From Neocallimastix lanati (nom. inval.) (lineage: Eukaryota > Neocallimastigomycota > Neocallimastigomycetes > Neocallimastigales > Neocallimastigaceae): DNA of 64,000 bases. The stretch covers positions 62,001-126,000 of the forward strand of contig JACVTC010000211.1 in NCBI GenBank assembly GCA_016946835.1, read 5' to 3'. Below are positions 1-10,984 of the stretch, piece after piece; within the stretch, counting starts at the first letter, position 1; every line of letters starts with the position of its first letter. The notes under the pieces are model-generated. The model was not told where the DNA came from and did no database searches. It worked only from the letters and a program-made list of their open reading frames with translations. Made by a program: the position numbers and the translations under genes.

Positions 1-1211
1 CATCCAGGAAAAGAATATGATGCATCTGTATCAATAGTAAAACATAAAATGAAAAATGAAATTAGAAAAACCTCAATCCCATTTGATATAAATCCAAAAC
101 ATATATATAATGAAATATCTGAAGAAATTGGATTGATATACCCTGAATATAGTTCAATTAAATCCCAAATATCAAGATATATAAAAAAACAACTACCTCC
201 TGATATATCAAAATTTAATGAAATTCCAGATGAATCTGAATATTATATAAACGAAAGAGATGAAAATTTTATGATATTCAAGAATTCTAATATTATAATT
301 TTTCAATCACCATTCCAAACAGAATTGTTCATTAAATACAACGAAAATATGTTTGCTGATGGTACATTTTATATTGCACCAATATTTAGTTATCAAGTGT
401 TTATAACAAGAGTATATGCTCCAGAAATAAATAGTTTTTACACTACATCATTATCTATATTAAATAATAAAGAACAAGCAACCTATGAATTGTTATTTGA
501 AGAATTAAAAAAGAATGCAAGCAAATATAATAATAATATTATAGTTACACCAAAAATTTTGCATTGTGATTTTGAAAAAGGTATATCCAATGCTGCCATT
601 AAAATATTTCCTAATATTACTATTAAATATTGTGTATGGCATTATAAAAGATCGTTAGAAGTTCAAAAAAATAAATTATGTTATAATGAAGTTGAAAATA
701 ATAATAAAATTTATTTGTTTTATAATGCTATTACAAATTTTCCTTTTATAAATCCTGAATATATATTTGATATTTATAATTATATTAAAATTATATGTCG
801 AATATATAATTATTTCAATTTTTTAAATTTTTTGGAATATTTTAATAAGACTTATTTATATAAATATGATATTCAATATTGGAATTATTATAACGATATA
901 AACCACATAACAAATAATGCTTCAGAATCTTTTAACAATTACTTAAAAAAATTATTTTGCAAAAAACCTTCTTTCTATGAATTGATTTATCATTTAAAAA
1001 GAGAAGAATTTTATCTTACAATAATTACAAAAGGAAAATTGAAGGGGTTTGGATAAAAAAAAAAAGAAGAATAGTAACAAAAACTGATGAAATCAATGAT
1101 TTAATTAAAAAATACAAAAAAAAGGAATCCGAATTGATTGATAAAAAAAGTAATAAAAATGATATCATTGATTTATGGTATAAATGTTTATTAGAATTAA
1201 ACACGCTCTAA
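1..1211 (+). pseudogene. MULE transposase (copy 1), 5' end outside window
   Basis: This is the transposase of a Mutator-like DNA transposon, which would cut and paste its own element in the nucleus. The reading frame is open from base 1 (HPGKEYDAS, the tail of a FLYWCH-type zinc finger) to 1056, so the true start lies left of the window. Visible landmarks are an ADGTF motif (first catalytic Asp), HCDFEKG (second Asp), the C-x2-H signature CVWH, and NNASESFNNY near the C-terminus, which probably supplies the catalytic Glu. The order and spacing match the MULE transposase domain. At 1040-1065, beside a run of eleven A, the frame shifts by one base. The remaining ~50 codons then continue in another frame to a stop at 1209-1211, where they align with the C-terminal tail of the copy at 3321-4790. 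One frameshift is the only defect visible here, so it is a young pseudogene or a homopolymer assembly error. Confidence 0.8.
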
Positions 1212-1255
1212 ATTTATAAATAATAATTAACTAGAATATATATAATTTAAATTAT

Positions 1256-1480
1256 ATTAATATCAACATCAATATATTTTATTAATATCAATATCAAAAT
1301 ATTTTATTAATATCAATATCAAAATATTTTATTAATATCAATATCAAAATATTTTATTAATATCAATATCAAAATATTTTATTAATATCAATATTAAAAT
1401 ATTTTATTAATATCAATATCAAAATATTTTATTAATATCAATATCAATATATTTTATTAATATCAATATCAATATTTTAA
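1256..1480. repeat. 25-bp tandem repeat, ~9 units
   Basis: A 25-bp unit (core attttattaatatcaatat) repeats about nine times with only a few substitutions, directly 3' of the first MULE copy. No coding potential is seen. Confidence 0.9.
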
Positions 1481-2039
1481 TTTTATTGATAATAAATATT
1501 TAATATTATAATAAGTTTTATTCTATTATTTAAATAATTTAATAATAAAATATAAAATTTTATTTATTTTATTTAAATAAAATAAAATGGAAAGGTTTTA
1601 TTATTAAAATATTTAATAATAAAATATAATAATGAAATAAAATATAATAATAAAATAAAATAAAAATAAAATAAAAACAAAATAAAATTATTAACAGAAA
1701 ACCTATTTATTCTTTTATTTATTCTTTTTTTAGTTTTTATTTTATTTTTTAATGTTAAAATACAATAAATAAAAATATACGTTGAAAATAGTGGCTTATT
1801 ACATATATTATACACATTGTACAAAATTTTATGATGATTATACATAAATTATGTCGAAATGCCTCACATTCATATTCTATTATATAGAACTATATAAATT
1901 TTATATGAAATAAAGATCAATAATAATAATTATAATAATACATATTGAAATAACATAAAATAAAATAATTATTATCAAAAAGATATAAATTTAATATTTA
2001 ATAATTATTATTAAATATACAAATATGTTACTTCACAAG
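1481..2039. other. A+T-rich intergenic DNA
   Basis: This stretch is almost pure A+T with no supported gene. The only non-random piece is a short 'gaaatgcctcacatt' segment near 1855. It resembles the terminal motif of the MULE-like inverted repeats elsewhere in the window (gcatttcg / cgaaatgc) and could be the 3' end of the element carrying MULE copy 1. Confidence 0.4.
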
Positions 2040-2340
2040 GGTGGTGCGTTTCGTAATGTGGCTTTAAATTTTTTACATAAATTTTCATTTCGGAAAGTGG
2101 CTTATATTATTTTTTATAAATTTAATTTATAAATATAATTTTTAAAACTTAAAATAAAATGGCACATATAATTTCTTTGAAAAAATAATTATTAAAAATA
2201 TTTAAAATGTGATATATTACAAAAAAAAATGATGATTTACATTCGCCATATACTGAAAATATTTATTTATTTATTAATTTATTCATTCATTTATTTAATA
2301 ATAATATTTAATAATATTTTTTTTTATACTATTTTTTAAT
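2040..2340 (+). repeat. Left ~300-bp terminal inverted repeat
   Basis: It starts ggtggtgcgtttcgtaatgt. A shorter internal echo (catttcggaaagtggctt) follows about 55 bp later. It matches the reverse complement of 8334-8634 nearly end to end, including the tract atggcacatataatttcttt. Confidence 0.85.
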
Positions 2341-2842
2341 TGGGGAAAGCTCGTTTCGGAATGGCACGTGAATAAATATAAGCCACATTTATTTGAGATG
2401 GCGTATTATATATAAATTTTTTTATATAAATAAATAATTAAATAATAATTAAATAAATATTTTATTATATAATAATTTCATAATTTAATATATATTTGAT
2501 AATAAAAAATAAAAAAATAAAAAAATAAAAAAAATAAAATAAATTAAAAAAAAAAAAAAAAAAAATAAAAAAGATTAAAAAAATAAAATACAAAAAAAAT
2601 AAAATAAAATATTTTCATATTTATTTATATTTATAAATGTAATTTTTTATTATATAAATAAATAAATAAATAATAATTAAATAAATATTTTATTTTATAA
2701 TAAAGAAATAAAATAAAAAAAAAGAAAAAATAAATATTTTTTTAGTAATTTTCTTGAAATAAAATAAAATATTTTTTTATTAATTTTCTTGAAATAAAAT
2801 AAAATATTTTCATATTTATTTATAACTGTAATTTTTTAAAAA

Positions 2843-2873
<31 letters not shown>

Positions 2874-3320
2874 AATTAAATAAATATTTTATTTTATAAT
2901 AATTTCATAATTTAATATATATATATTTGATAATAAAAAGTAAAAAATAAAAAAAAAATAAAAAAAAAATAAAAATATAAAATAAAAAATAAAAAAATAA
3001 AATAAAAAATAAAAAATAAATTAAAATAAAAAATAAAATAAAATAAAATAAAAATAAAATAAAATATTTTCATATTTATTTATATTTATAACTGTAATTT
3101 TTTATTATATAAATAAATAATAATTAAATTAATATTTTATTTTATAATGAAAAAATAAAATAAAAAAGAAAAGACAAATATTTTTTTAGTAATTTTCTTG
3201 AAATAAAATAAAATATTTTCATATTTATTTATATTTATAACTGTAATTTTTAAAAAAATTGAAAATACATATTAAATAAAAAATAAAAAATAAATATTTT
3301 CATATTTATTAATATTTATA
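2341..3320. repeat. Degenerate tandem blocks of A+T-rich DNA upstream of MULE copy 2
   Basis: After a short GC-richer segment (2341-2405, with gtttcggaatggcacgtg), the region is simple sequence. It contains four imperfect copies of a block with 'ttttcatatttatttatatttataa' followed by 'taattaaataaatattttat' (near 2610, 2800, 3060 and 3220). No gene is visible. The region sits where the transposase promoter should be. Confidence 0.6.
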
Positions 3321-4790
3321 TTGAAAATTTTGATGGAGGGAAATCTAAAAATTGATATAAGTGAAACAAATCGAGGAAAAGAGCAAATAATTATAGATCG
3401 AAAATTTAAATATAATTTTTCAAAATTAAAAAAAGATAATACAAAAATATATAGATGTACTGAATATAAAACATTAAATAAATGTAAGTCTTTTATTATT
3501 TTAAATGATAATAAAGAGGTTTTAAATTATGATTCTTCACATAATCATCCTGGTAATGAAATTAATGCATCCAAATCATTAATAAAACATAAAATTAAAT
3601 ATGAAATAAAAAAAAGTTTGATTCCTTCTGATATAAAATCGAAACGTATATTTGATAAAATTTCTCAAGAAATAGGATATATATTCCCTGAATATAAAAC
3701 AATGAAAACCCAAATAACAAGATATAAAAATAAACAATTATTTCCTAATATAAAAACATTTGATGAAGCTCCAAATGAATCTGAATATTATAAAACAATA
3801 AGAGGTGAATACTTTATGATATTCAAAAATTCTAATATAATAATTTTTCAATCCCCATTCCAAGCAAAATTATTTATGGAGAATAAACATATATTTGCTG
3901 ATGGTACATTTTTAATAGCTCCAACTAATAGTTATCAAGTATTCATTACCAGAACTTATGTTACAGAATTAAATTGTTTTTACACTACTTCCATGTCAAT
4001 ATTAAAAAACAAAGAACAAACAACTTATGAAATATTATTTAATGAAATATAAAAAAATATAATTAAATATAATTCAAATATTAATTTCTCAGAAAAAATT
4101 TTTCATTGTGATTTTGAAAAAGGAATATCTAATGCAGTGGAAAATATTTTTCCCAATATAAATATTAAATATTGTATTTGGCATTATAAAAGATTATTAA
4201 TGACTAAAAATAAATAGATTATGTTACAAGGAAGTGAAAGATCATAATATTTTAAATACTTATTATAAAGCTATTTCTAATTTATGTTTTATTAATATTG
4301 AATACATACCTGATATTTTTAATAAAATTAAAAATACATGTAAGAGATATGAATCTACCTGTTCCCAATTTTTGAATTTTTTAGATTATTTTGAGAAAAC
4401 ATTTTAAATATCTATAGTATAAAATATTGGAATTATTACAACAATATAGACCACATAACAAATAATGCTTCAGAATCTTATAACAGTTATTTAAAAAATT
4501 TATTTGTAAAAAAACCTTCATTTTATAAATTAATATATACAATACAATTTGAAGAATCCATATCTTACTATGATTACCAAATGAGAATTAAAGGAATTTG
4601 GAGAAAAAAGGGTAGAATATCAGAAAGGGTTAATAAAATTAATATTTTAATTGAATATTATAAAAATATGGAAGCCGAATTAAAAAATATTGGATGTAGT
4701 AAAAATGATATCATCGAAAATTGGTTTAATTGTTTAATTAGATTGAATAATGAAATCATTAATTTTAATAAATCCAATAAATCCAAGTAA
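3321..4790 (+). pseudogene. FLYWCH-MULE transposase (copy 2), decayed
   Basis: This is a Mutator-like transposase with its N-terminus preserved. Residues ~1-75 form a FLYWCH-type zinc finger (YRCTEYKTLNKC ... HNHPG, C-x-C and H-x-H ligands). The MULE catalytic core follows with ADGTF near residue 194, HCDFEKG, CIWH and NNASESYNSY. The first stretch is open from 3321 to 4052, where TAA replaces a Leu codon seen in copy 1. Further in-frame stops lie near 4215 and 4405 and a frame change follows. The last 69 codons (4581-4790) are open and end at the family's usual C-terminus. At least three inactivating changes are visible, so this copy is dead. It is about 70-75 percent similar to copy 1 by eye and closer to the - strand copy in its N-terminus. 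Confidence 0.8.
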
Positions 4791-5639
4791 AAATAATTAT
4801 TAAATCCTTTCAAAATCATAATTACAATTAATTGATAATTAGATTTTTTTATTTAATAAGAAATTCAATATTGAAATTTATTTAATATTTATTGATAGGG
4901 TTAGCTTAAAAAATTTTTAAAAAAAATTTTTTTGTAAATTTATTTTAAATATTTTTTACTTTATTAAATAAAATTAAAAGATGTCTTTATTATTATATAT
5001 TAGTATTATAAAATATTAAAAATATGAATGTATTGCATTTCGCCTTATTTTTATTTTATATAGTAGTAAATAAATAAATAAATTAATAAAAAATTTTTAT
5101 AAAATAAACCAAATATTAAATTATTATATTTTTTAAAAATATTTATTGTATATTTCATATTTTTAATAAATATTTCAAATATACATTTTAAATATTTATA
5201 ATGATATTTATGTATTATGATAAAAATATAATACTTATACAAATATAATAAACTAACAAAAAGAACTTTACTATTTTTACAAATAGTAAAGTTTTTTAAG
5301 AGTGCTTGATAGAAATAATTTAAAATATTAATTATTTCCTTTTATAATATAAATATCTAAAATAACTTATTATTTAATAGTGATTTATGTTTAAAAATGT
5401 TATTTTTAATATCAGTAAAAAAATTTTAATTTAATATTTATAATTAAATTTTCAATTAATCTATTAAGATAAACATAATGTTCCTGAGTAAAAAAGATTT
5501 TTGTAAAATATAAATTATAATTAAAATATTTGATAAAAAATATTAAAAAGGAAATAATAATTTTAAAATTAATATTTAAAAATAAAATAAAAAAAATATA
5601 GAATATAATAATATAGAAGTACAAATATATAAAATAAAA
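4791..5639. other. A+T-rich DNA with one perfect hairpin
   Basis: No gene is supported; short reading frames here are compositional noise. Two details stand out. One is a 'ttgcatttcgcc' motif at ~5034, which resembles the ends of MULE-like elements in this window. The other is a perfect hairpin at 5264-5293. Confidence 0.5.
5264..5293. other. Perfect 13-bp stem hairpin
   Basis: The sequence aactttactattt, then a 4-base loop, then its exact reverse complement. It lies downstream of the MULE copy 2 pseudogene. It may be chance in such A+T-rich DNA or part of a small element end. Confidence 0.5.
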
Positions 5640-7885
5640 TAAAATAAATAGTAGAAATATAAATATAAAGTACAGATTGAATAAAATAAAATAAAATAAA
5701 ATAAAATAAAATAAAATAAATAGTAAAAATATGAATATAAAGTACAGATTGAATAAAATAAAATAAAATAAAATAAAATAAAATAAAATAAAATAAAATA
5801 AAATAAAATAAAATAAAATAAAATAAAATAAAATAAAATAAAATAAAATAAAATAAATAGTAGAATATGAATATAAAGTACAGATTGAATAAAATAAAAT
5901 AAAATAAAATAAAATAAAATAAAATAAAATAAAATAAATAGTAGAATATGAATATAAAGTACAGATTGAATAAAATAAAATAAAATAAAATAAAATAAAA
6001 TAAAATAAAATAAAATAAAATAAATAGTAGAATATGAATATAAAGTACAGATTGAATAAAATAAAATAAAATAAAATAAAATAAAATAAAATAAAATAAA
6101 ATAAAATAAAATAAAATAAAATAAATAGTAGAATATGAATATAAAGTACAGATTGAATAAAATAAAATAAAATAAAATAAAATAAAATAAAATAAAATAA
6201 ATAGTAGGAATATAAATATAAAGTACAGATTGAATAAAATAAAATAAAATAAAATAAAATAAAATAAAATAAAATAAAATAAAATAAAATAAAATAAATA
6301 GTAGAATATGAATATAAAGTACAGATTGAATAAAATAAAATAAAATAAAATAAAATAAAATAAAATAAAATAAAAAGTAGAATACTAAATAAGAAAGTAC
6401 AGATTGAATAAAATAAAATAAAATAAAAAGTAGAATATTAAATAAGAAAGTACAGATTGAATAAAATAAAATAAAATAAAATAAAATGAAATGAAATAAA
6501 ATAAAATAAAATAAAATAAAATAAAATAAAATAAAATAAAATAAAATAAAATAAAATAAAATAAAATAAAATAAAATAAAATAAAATAAAATAAAATAAA
6601 ATAAAATAAAATAAAATAAAATAAAATAAAATAAATAGTAGGAATATAAATATAAAGTACAGATTGAATAAAATAAAATAAAATAAAATAAAATAAAATA
6701 AAATAAAATAAAATAAAATAAATAGTAGAATATGAATATAAAGTACAGATTGAATAAAATAAAATAAAATAAAATAAAATAAAATAAAATAAAAAGTAGA
6801 ATACTAAATAAGAAAGTACAGATTGAATAAAATAAAATAAAATAAAAAGTAGAATATTAAATAAGAAAGTACAGATTGAATAAAATAAAATAAAATAAAA
6901 TAAAATAAAATAAAATAAATAGTAAAAATATGAATATAAAGTACAGATTGAATAAAATAAAATAAAATAAAATAAAATAAAATAAAATAAAATAAAATAA
7001 AATAAAATAAAATAAAATAAAATAAAATAAAATAAAATAAAATAAAATAAAATAAATAGTAGAATATGAATATAAAGTACAGATTGAATAAAATAAAATA
7101 AAATAAAATAAAATAAAATAAAATAAAATAAAATAAATAGTAGAATATGAATATAAAGTACAGATTGAATAAAATAAAATAAAATAAAATAAAATAAAAT
7201 AAAATAAAATAAAATAAAATAAATAGTAGAATATGAATATAAAGTACAGATTGAATAAAATAAAATAAAATAAAATAAAATAAAATAAAATAAAATAAAA
7301 TAAAATAAAATAAATAGTAGAATATGAATATAAAGTACAGATTGAATAAAATAAAATAAAATAAAATAAAATAAAATAAAATAAAATAAATAGTAGGAAT
7401 ATAAATATAAAGTACAGATTGAATAAAATAAAATAAAATAAAATAAAATAAAATAAAATAAAATAAAATAAAATAAATAGTAGAATATGAATATAAAGTA
7501 CAGATTGAATAAAATAAAATAAAATAAAATAAAATAAAATAAAATAAAAAGTAGAATACTAAATAAGAAAGTACAGATTGAATAAAATAAAATAAAATAA
7601 AAAGTAGAATATTAAATAAGAAAGTACAGATTGAATAAAATAAAATAAAATAAAATGAAATGAAATGAAATAAAATAAAATAAAATAAAATAAAATAAAA
7701 TAAAATAAAATAAAATAAAATAAAATAAAATAAAATAAAATAAAATAAAATAAAATAAAATAAAATAAAATAAAATAAAATAAAATAAAATAAAATAAAA
7801 TAAAATAAAATAAAATAAAATAAAATAAAATAAATAGTAAAAATATGAATATAAAGTACAGATTGAATAAAATAAAATAAAATAA
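5640..7885. repeat. (TAAAA)n satellite with higher-order repeat structure
   Basis: Runs of 5 to ~30 TAAAA units alternate with ~30-bp spacers of the form 'tagtagaatatgaatataaa' + 'gtacagattgaa'. At least five spacer subtypes occur in an ordered series. The series (aaaaatatg, long run, four gaatatg spacers, ggaatataaat, gaatatg, aatact, aatatt) starting near 5721 is repeated starting near 6920, about 1.2 kb later, and begins again near 7835. The order shows kilobase-scale duplication, not only slippage. Read on the - strand it gives a long frame of only I, L, F and Y residues, which is an artefact. The same satellite occurs inverted at 20090-20752 and 39558-39692. Confidence 0.95.
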
Positions 7886-7889
7886 AACT

Positions 7890-8130
7890 AAATAAAACAA
7901 ATAAATATGAAATATGATAAAATAAAAAAATTATTTGAATTATAATAAAAATACAAGTATTAATAAAAATAAAATAAAATAAAATAAAATAAATATTTGA
8001 ATTATAATAAAAATACAAGTACTAATAAAATAAAATAAATAAAATAAATATGAGAATAATAATAAATTGCAAGTATCAATAGAAATAAAATAAAATATTA
8101 TAAAATAAATAAATATGCAGTGAAATAATA
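7890..8130. repeat. Short tandem repeats of ~70 bp at satellite edge
   Basis: Three imperfect copies of a unit containing 'tatttgaattataataaaaa' + 'tacaagta' lie between the TAAAA satellite and the palindrome arm that follows. Confidence 0.7.
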
Positions 8131-8328
8131 ATATATAATATGATAAAATAAAATAAATAAGATATTGATATGAAATTAATATAAAAACTGAATTTAGCAA
8201 CAAATAAATTATATAATAAAGTAAATGATATAGCATATATATATGTTAACATGAATTTTATTATAATTTTTACAGTATTTTAAATTAATGTAAATTATTA
8301 TATTTCTATATAATAAACAAACTTTATA
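8131..8328 (+). repeat. Left arm of ~200-bp palindrome around the right MULE end
   Basis: Nearly the exact reverse complement of 8645-8848. The two arms enclose the 8334-8634 inverted repeat, giving an arm / MULE-end / inverted-arm structure. Confidence 0.85.
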
Positions 8329-8333
8329 GTTAA

Positions 8334-8634
8334 AAAAATAGTATAAAAAAAAAATAATATTAAAATATTATTATTAAATAAATAAATGAATAAATTAATA
8401 AATAAATAAAAATTTCCAGAATATGGCGAATGTAAATCATCATTATTTTTGAAATATATCACATTTTAAATATTTTTAATAATTATTTTTTCAAAGAAAT
8501 TATATGTGCCATTTTATTTTAATTTTTTATATATTATATTCATAAATAAAAATTTATAAAAAATAAAATAAGCCACATTCCGAAATGAAATTTTATGTAA
8601 AAATATTTAAAGCCACATTCCGAAACGCACCACC
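8334..8634 (-). repeat. Right ~300-bp terminal inverted repeat
   Basis: Reverse-complement match to 2040-2340 over its full length, ending ...cgaaacgcaccacc at 8634. Confidence 0.85.
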
Positions 8635-8644
8635 TTCTTTTTAA

Positions 8645-8848
8645 TTATAAAGTTTGTTTATTATATGGAAATATAATAATTTACATTAATTTAAAATACT
8701 GTAAAAATTATAATAAAATTCATGTTAATATATATGAATATGCTATATCATTTACTTTATTATATAATTTATTTGTTACTAAATTCAGTTTTTACATTAA
8801 TTTCATATCAATATCTTATTTATTTTATTTTATCATATTATATATATA
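8645..8848 (-). repeat. Right arm of ~200-bp palindrome
   Basis: Inverted copy of 8131-8328. It ends exactly where the truncated AAA-ATPase gene begins (8849), so it marks the breakpoint of that gene. Confidence 0.85.
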
Positions 8849-9871
8849 TTTACGGAAAAAGAAGTTCATAAGCTATGTAAAATTAATAAAAATTTAACCT
8901 TTGAAAATTTAAAAAGCTGGTATAATGGATATAAATCGTATAATGGTGAAAAAATTTTTAATACATGGTCAGTTATTCATGCATTAAATTCGAATATAAT
9001 TGAAAATTATTGGTCACAAACAGGAAGTTTCAATGAAGTAAAAAGAATGATTAATTATGATATCGTTGGTGTAAAAGAAGATATTTTGGAAATGATTAAT
9101 GGTAATGAAATTGAAATAAAATTAGAAAATTATGGAGTAGAAGATATCCGAAAAGAATCAGAAGATAATGAACACATAAAGGAAATATTTTATTCAAAAA
9201 TGGTTACTTTTGGATATTTAATATTATGATGGAAAAGTATCCATTCCAAATAAAGAATTGAAGGAAGAATTTATAAAAGCTTTAAACGATAAAGAAAGTG
9301 ATATGTAATATTTCTATAATATGATAAAGAATTCGGATGAAATGTTGGAAGTGACATTACATAAAAATGTCAAAAGAATGTGTAAAATTTTAGATATATC
9401 ACCTATGGAAAAAATTAGCCCTGGGGATAGAGTAGATCATGGAAATTTAAAACGTTTTATAGATTATTCATATTTTAATGCTCGAACGAAATATAATATT
9501 GAAGAAGAATCACCATGTGGTCACGGAAGAGTGGATATTATTTTTCGTCCAAAAAAAAAAAAAATAAAGTAAATGGAGAAATTATAATAATTGAATTAAA
9601 AGTGAATAGTACAGCAAAAGAAGCTATTAAGCAAATACATTAAAAAAAGTATTATAATGGTTTAAAAAAAAAAGGATATTATGGAAATATTTTATTAATT
9701 GGAATAAATTACGACCAGAAAAAAGTAAAATATAGTTGCGTAATAGAAGAATACAATAACAATATGAAGTTATTATTAACATCAAAATCAGGAGCTGAAA
9801 GGAAAAGAAGAAATGAACTTGAATTTGATGGTCAATATAAAAGATTGAGGAGTAGTCGTCGTAAACCCTAA
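8849..9871 (+). pseudogene. AAA-ATPase / PD-(D/E)XK nuclease, 5'-truncated pseudogene (unit 1)
   Basis: This is the C-terminal half of the AAA-ATPase/nuclease family. It begins abruptly at the codons for FTEKEVHKLC, equivalent to about residue 248 of the intact gene at 44184-45962, and so lacks the ATP-binding part. The frame runs to 9229, where a 2-base deletion breaks GYLTYY. A TAA replaces a Gln codon at ~9306. The frame is open again from 9321 to 9572 and is lost by one extra A in the A-run after GRVDIIFRPKK. The nuclease block (IIIIELK, then a QIH codon changed to stop) follows in another frame to 9871. Because the left breakpoint abuts a transposon palindrome arm, the missing 5' half may lie left of this window. 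Confidence 0.85.
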
Positions 9872-10029
9872 AAAAAATTAATTTCCAATACTATTAAAAT
9901 CATAAATAAACATTTAAATTGTAAATAATATATAAAAAAATGATTAAAGTAAATGAATTTTTTTATATATAATAAAAATTAAAAAAATTTTCTAGCACAC
10001 CATTAACAAAAATAAAAAAAAAATTGATA

Positions 10030-10645
10030 AAATAAAAAAATATCCACAATGAATAAGGACTATTTTTTCAGGTCCATGGAGGGTTAATGGAAAAGGAATA
10101 GCCTGTATCAGGCGTACTAATTACAGTTTTCTATGATTTTGATGATAATCTATGGTTATCCTTTCTAAAGTGGTTTCTAATACGAAGATAGTAAATTGAT
10201 ATACTGGAAGACTATTGAAAGTGAACCTGATGTTTTATATTGTTTTAAACTGGATATGTTGAAACATTGGAATTGTATTATTATTATAGTGTAATTCCAA
10301 AATTTTTAATCTCTTTTATGGTGTAGGACGAAAAAATAAAAGAAATAAAAATAAAACCTCGTGGGATAACCTTTGTGGATGTCAGATTAACACTGATGCT
10401 ATATCAGGAATCCCACTTCTTGAGAAAACCGCGGCTTTCTTAAACGAAATAATGTTTAACTGTTTCGAATCATCAATAACTCCTATTTAGAAAATTTAAA
10501 AACACAGTTATCAGGAGAGCCAATATTAAAAAAAAAAAAAACAGTTAAACAAGCAAGGAGTAGAGGAGTCCATATTACTATATATGTTCATACTACCAAA
10601 AGGAATCGAAATTCCTCTTTGGAAAGTCAAATTCAATATTTTCGA
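10030..10645 (+). repeat. Repeat family R, copy 1
   Basis: An unclassified dispersed repeat of up to ~800 bp, found five times here and always in the same orientation as the neighbouring AAA-ATPase copies. Shared landmarks are ggtccatggagggtt, aggcgtactaattacag, a near-palindrome around gaaaaccgcggctttctt, aactgtttcgaatca, and aattcctctttggaaagtca at the 3' end. Some copies hold a short open frame (e.g. 17265-17459), but the frame is not kept between copies. I do not recognise it. It could be the 3' end of a gene or retroposon ancestral to the array. Confidence 0.7.
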
Positions 10646-10867
10646 TATTTAAAATTTATTTTGATTAATTAATTGTATATAAGAAATTATTAATGTTTAT
10701 TATTTATTTATTTTATTTTATTTTAAAAATAATACACTATACCATTTTTTGGTGTTCATATATATTCATTATCAATTTTTTGAATTTTATGGTTTATTTT
10801 TTTTATAAACAAATATAATATTATCAAATTCATATAATTAATAAAAAGCAAATTATGATTGATTTAT

Positions 10868-10911
<44 letters not shown>

Positions 10912-10984
10912 GTGGTAATATCAGTAACATATTATATTAAAAGTATGAATTCCAAATAAATATTTGATACATTAAAGGTTTCCA
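10646..10984. other. A+T-rich spacer with a long A-run
   Basis: Holds a ~35-base A tract near 10870-10905. Parts (ttgaattttatggtttatttt ... aaaaagcaaattatg) match the - strand spacer 47721-47994, between R copy 5 and the old AAA pseudogene there. The spacer was therefore duplicated together with them. Confidence 0.55.

Larger units (their letters stand above)
2040..8634 (+). mobile_element. Candidate composite MULE transposon with ~300-bp inverted ends
   Basis: Bases 2040-2340 and 8334-8634 are inverted copies of each other over about 300 bp with few differences, both with the ggtggtgcgtttcg end facing outward. Long terminal inverted repeats are typical of Mutator-like elements, and a MULE transposase pseudogene (3321-4790) lies between them in the expected orientation. 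The interior also contains a 2.2-kb TAAAA satellite, which is unusual cargo. I could not find a convincing 9-11 bp target-site duplication at the two ends. Either the element is old, or the right arm belongs to a second, related element and the pairing is partly accidental. Confidence 0.55.

Noticed and set aside
1573-1845. 90-codon - strand frame; likewise 5051-5242, 5412-5624, 7940-8236 and 61920-62138
   Set aside because: I/Y/F/L/K/N-only translations of A+T-rich DNA, with no similarity or conserved motif.
6804-8018. 404-codon - strand frame made almost only of F, I, L and Y, plus an overlapping 113-codon frame
   Set aside because: Pure translation of the TAAAA satellite; the repeat has no stop in this reading. 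Not a gene.
10370-10500. Structured RNA or rRNA fragment in repeat R (GC-richer islands)
   Set aside because: I recognise no rRNA, snRNA or snoRNA box; the near-palindrome alone is not enough.
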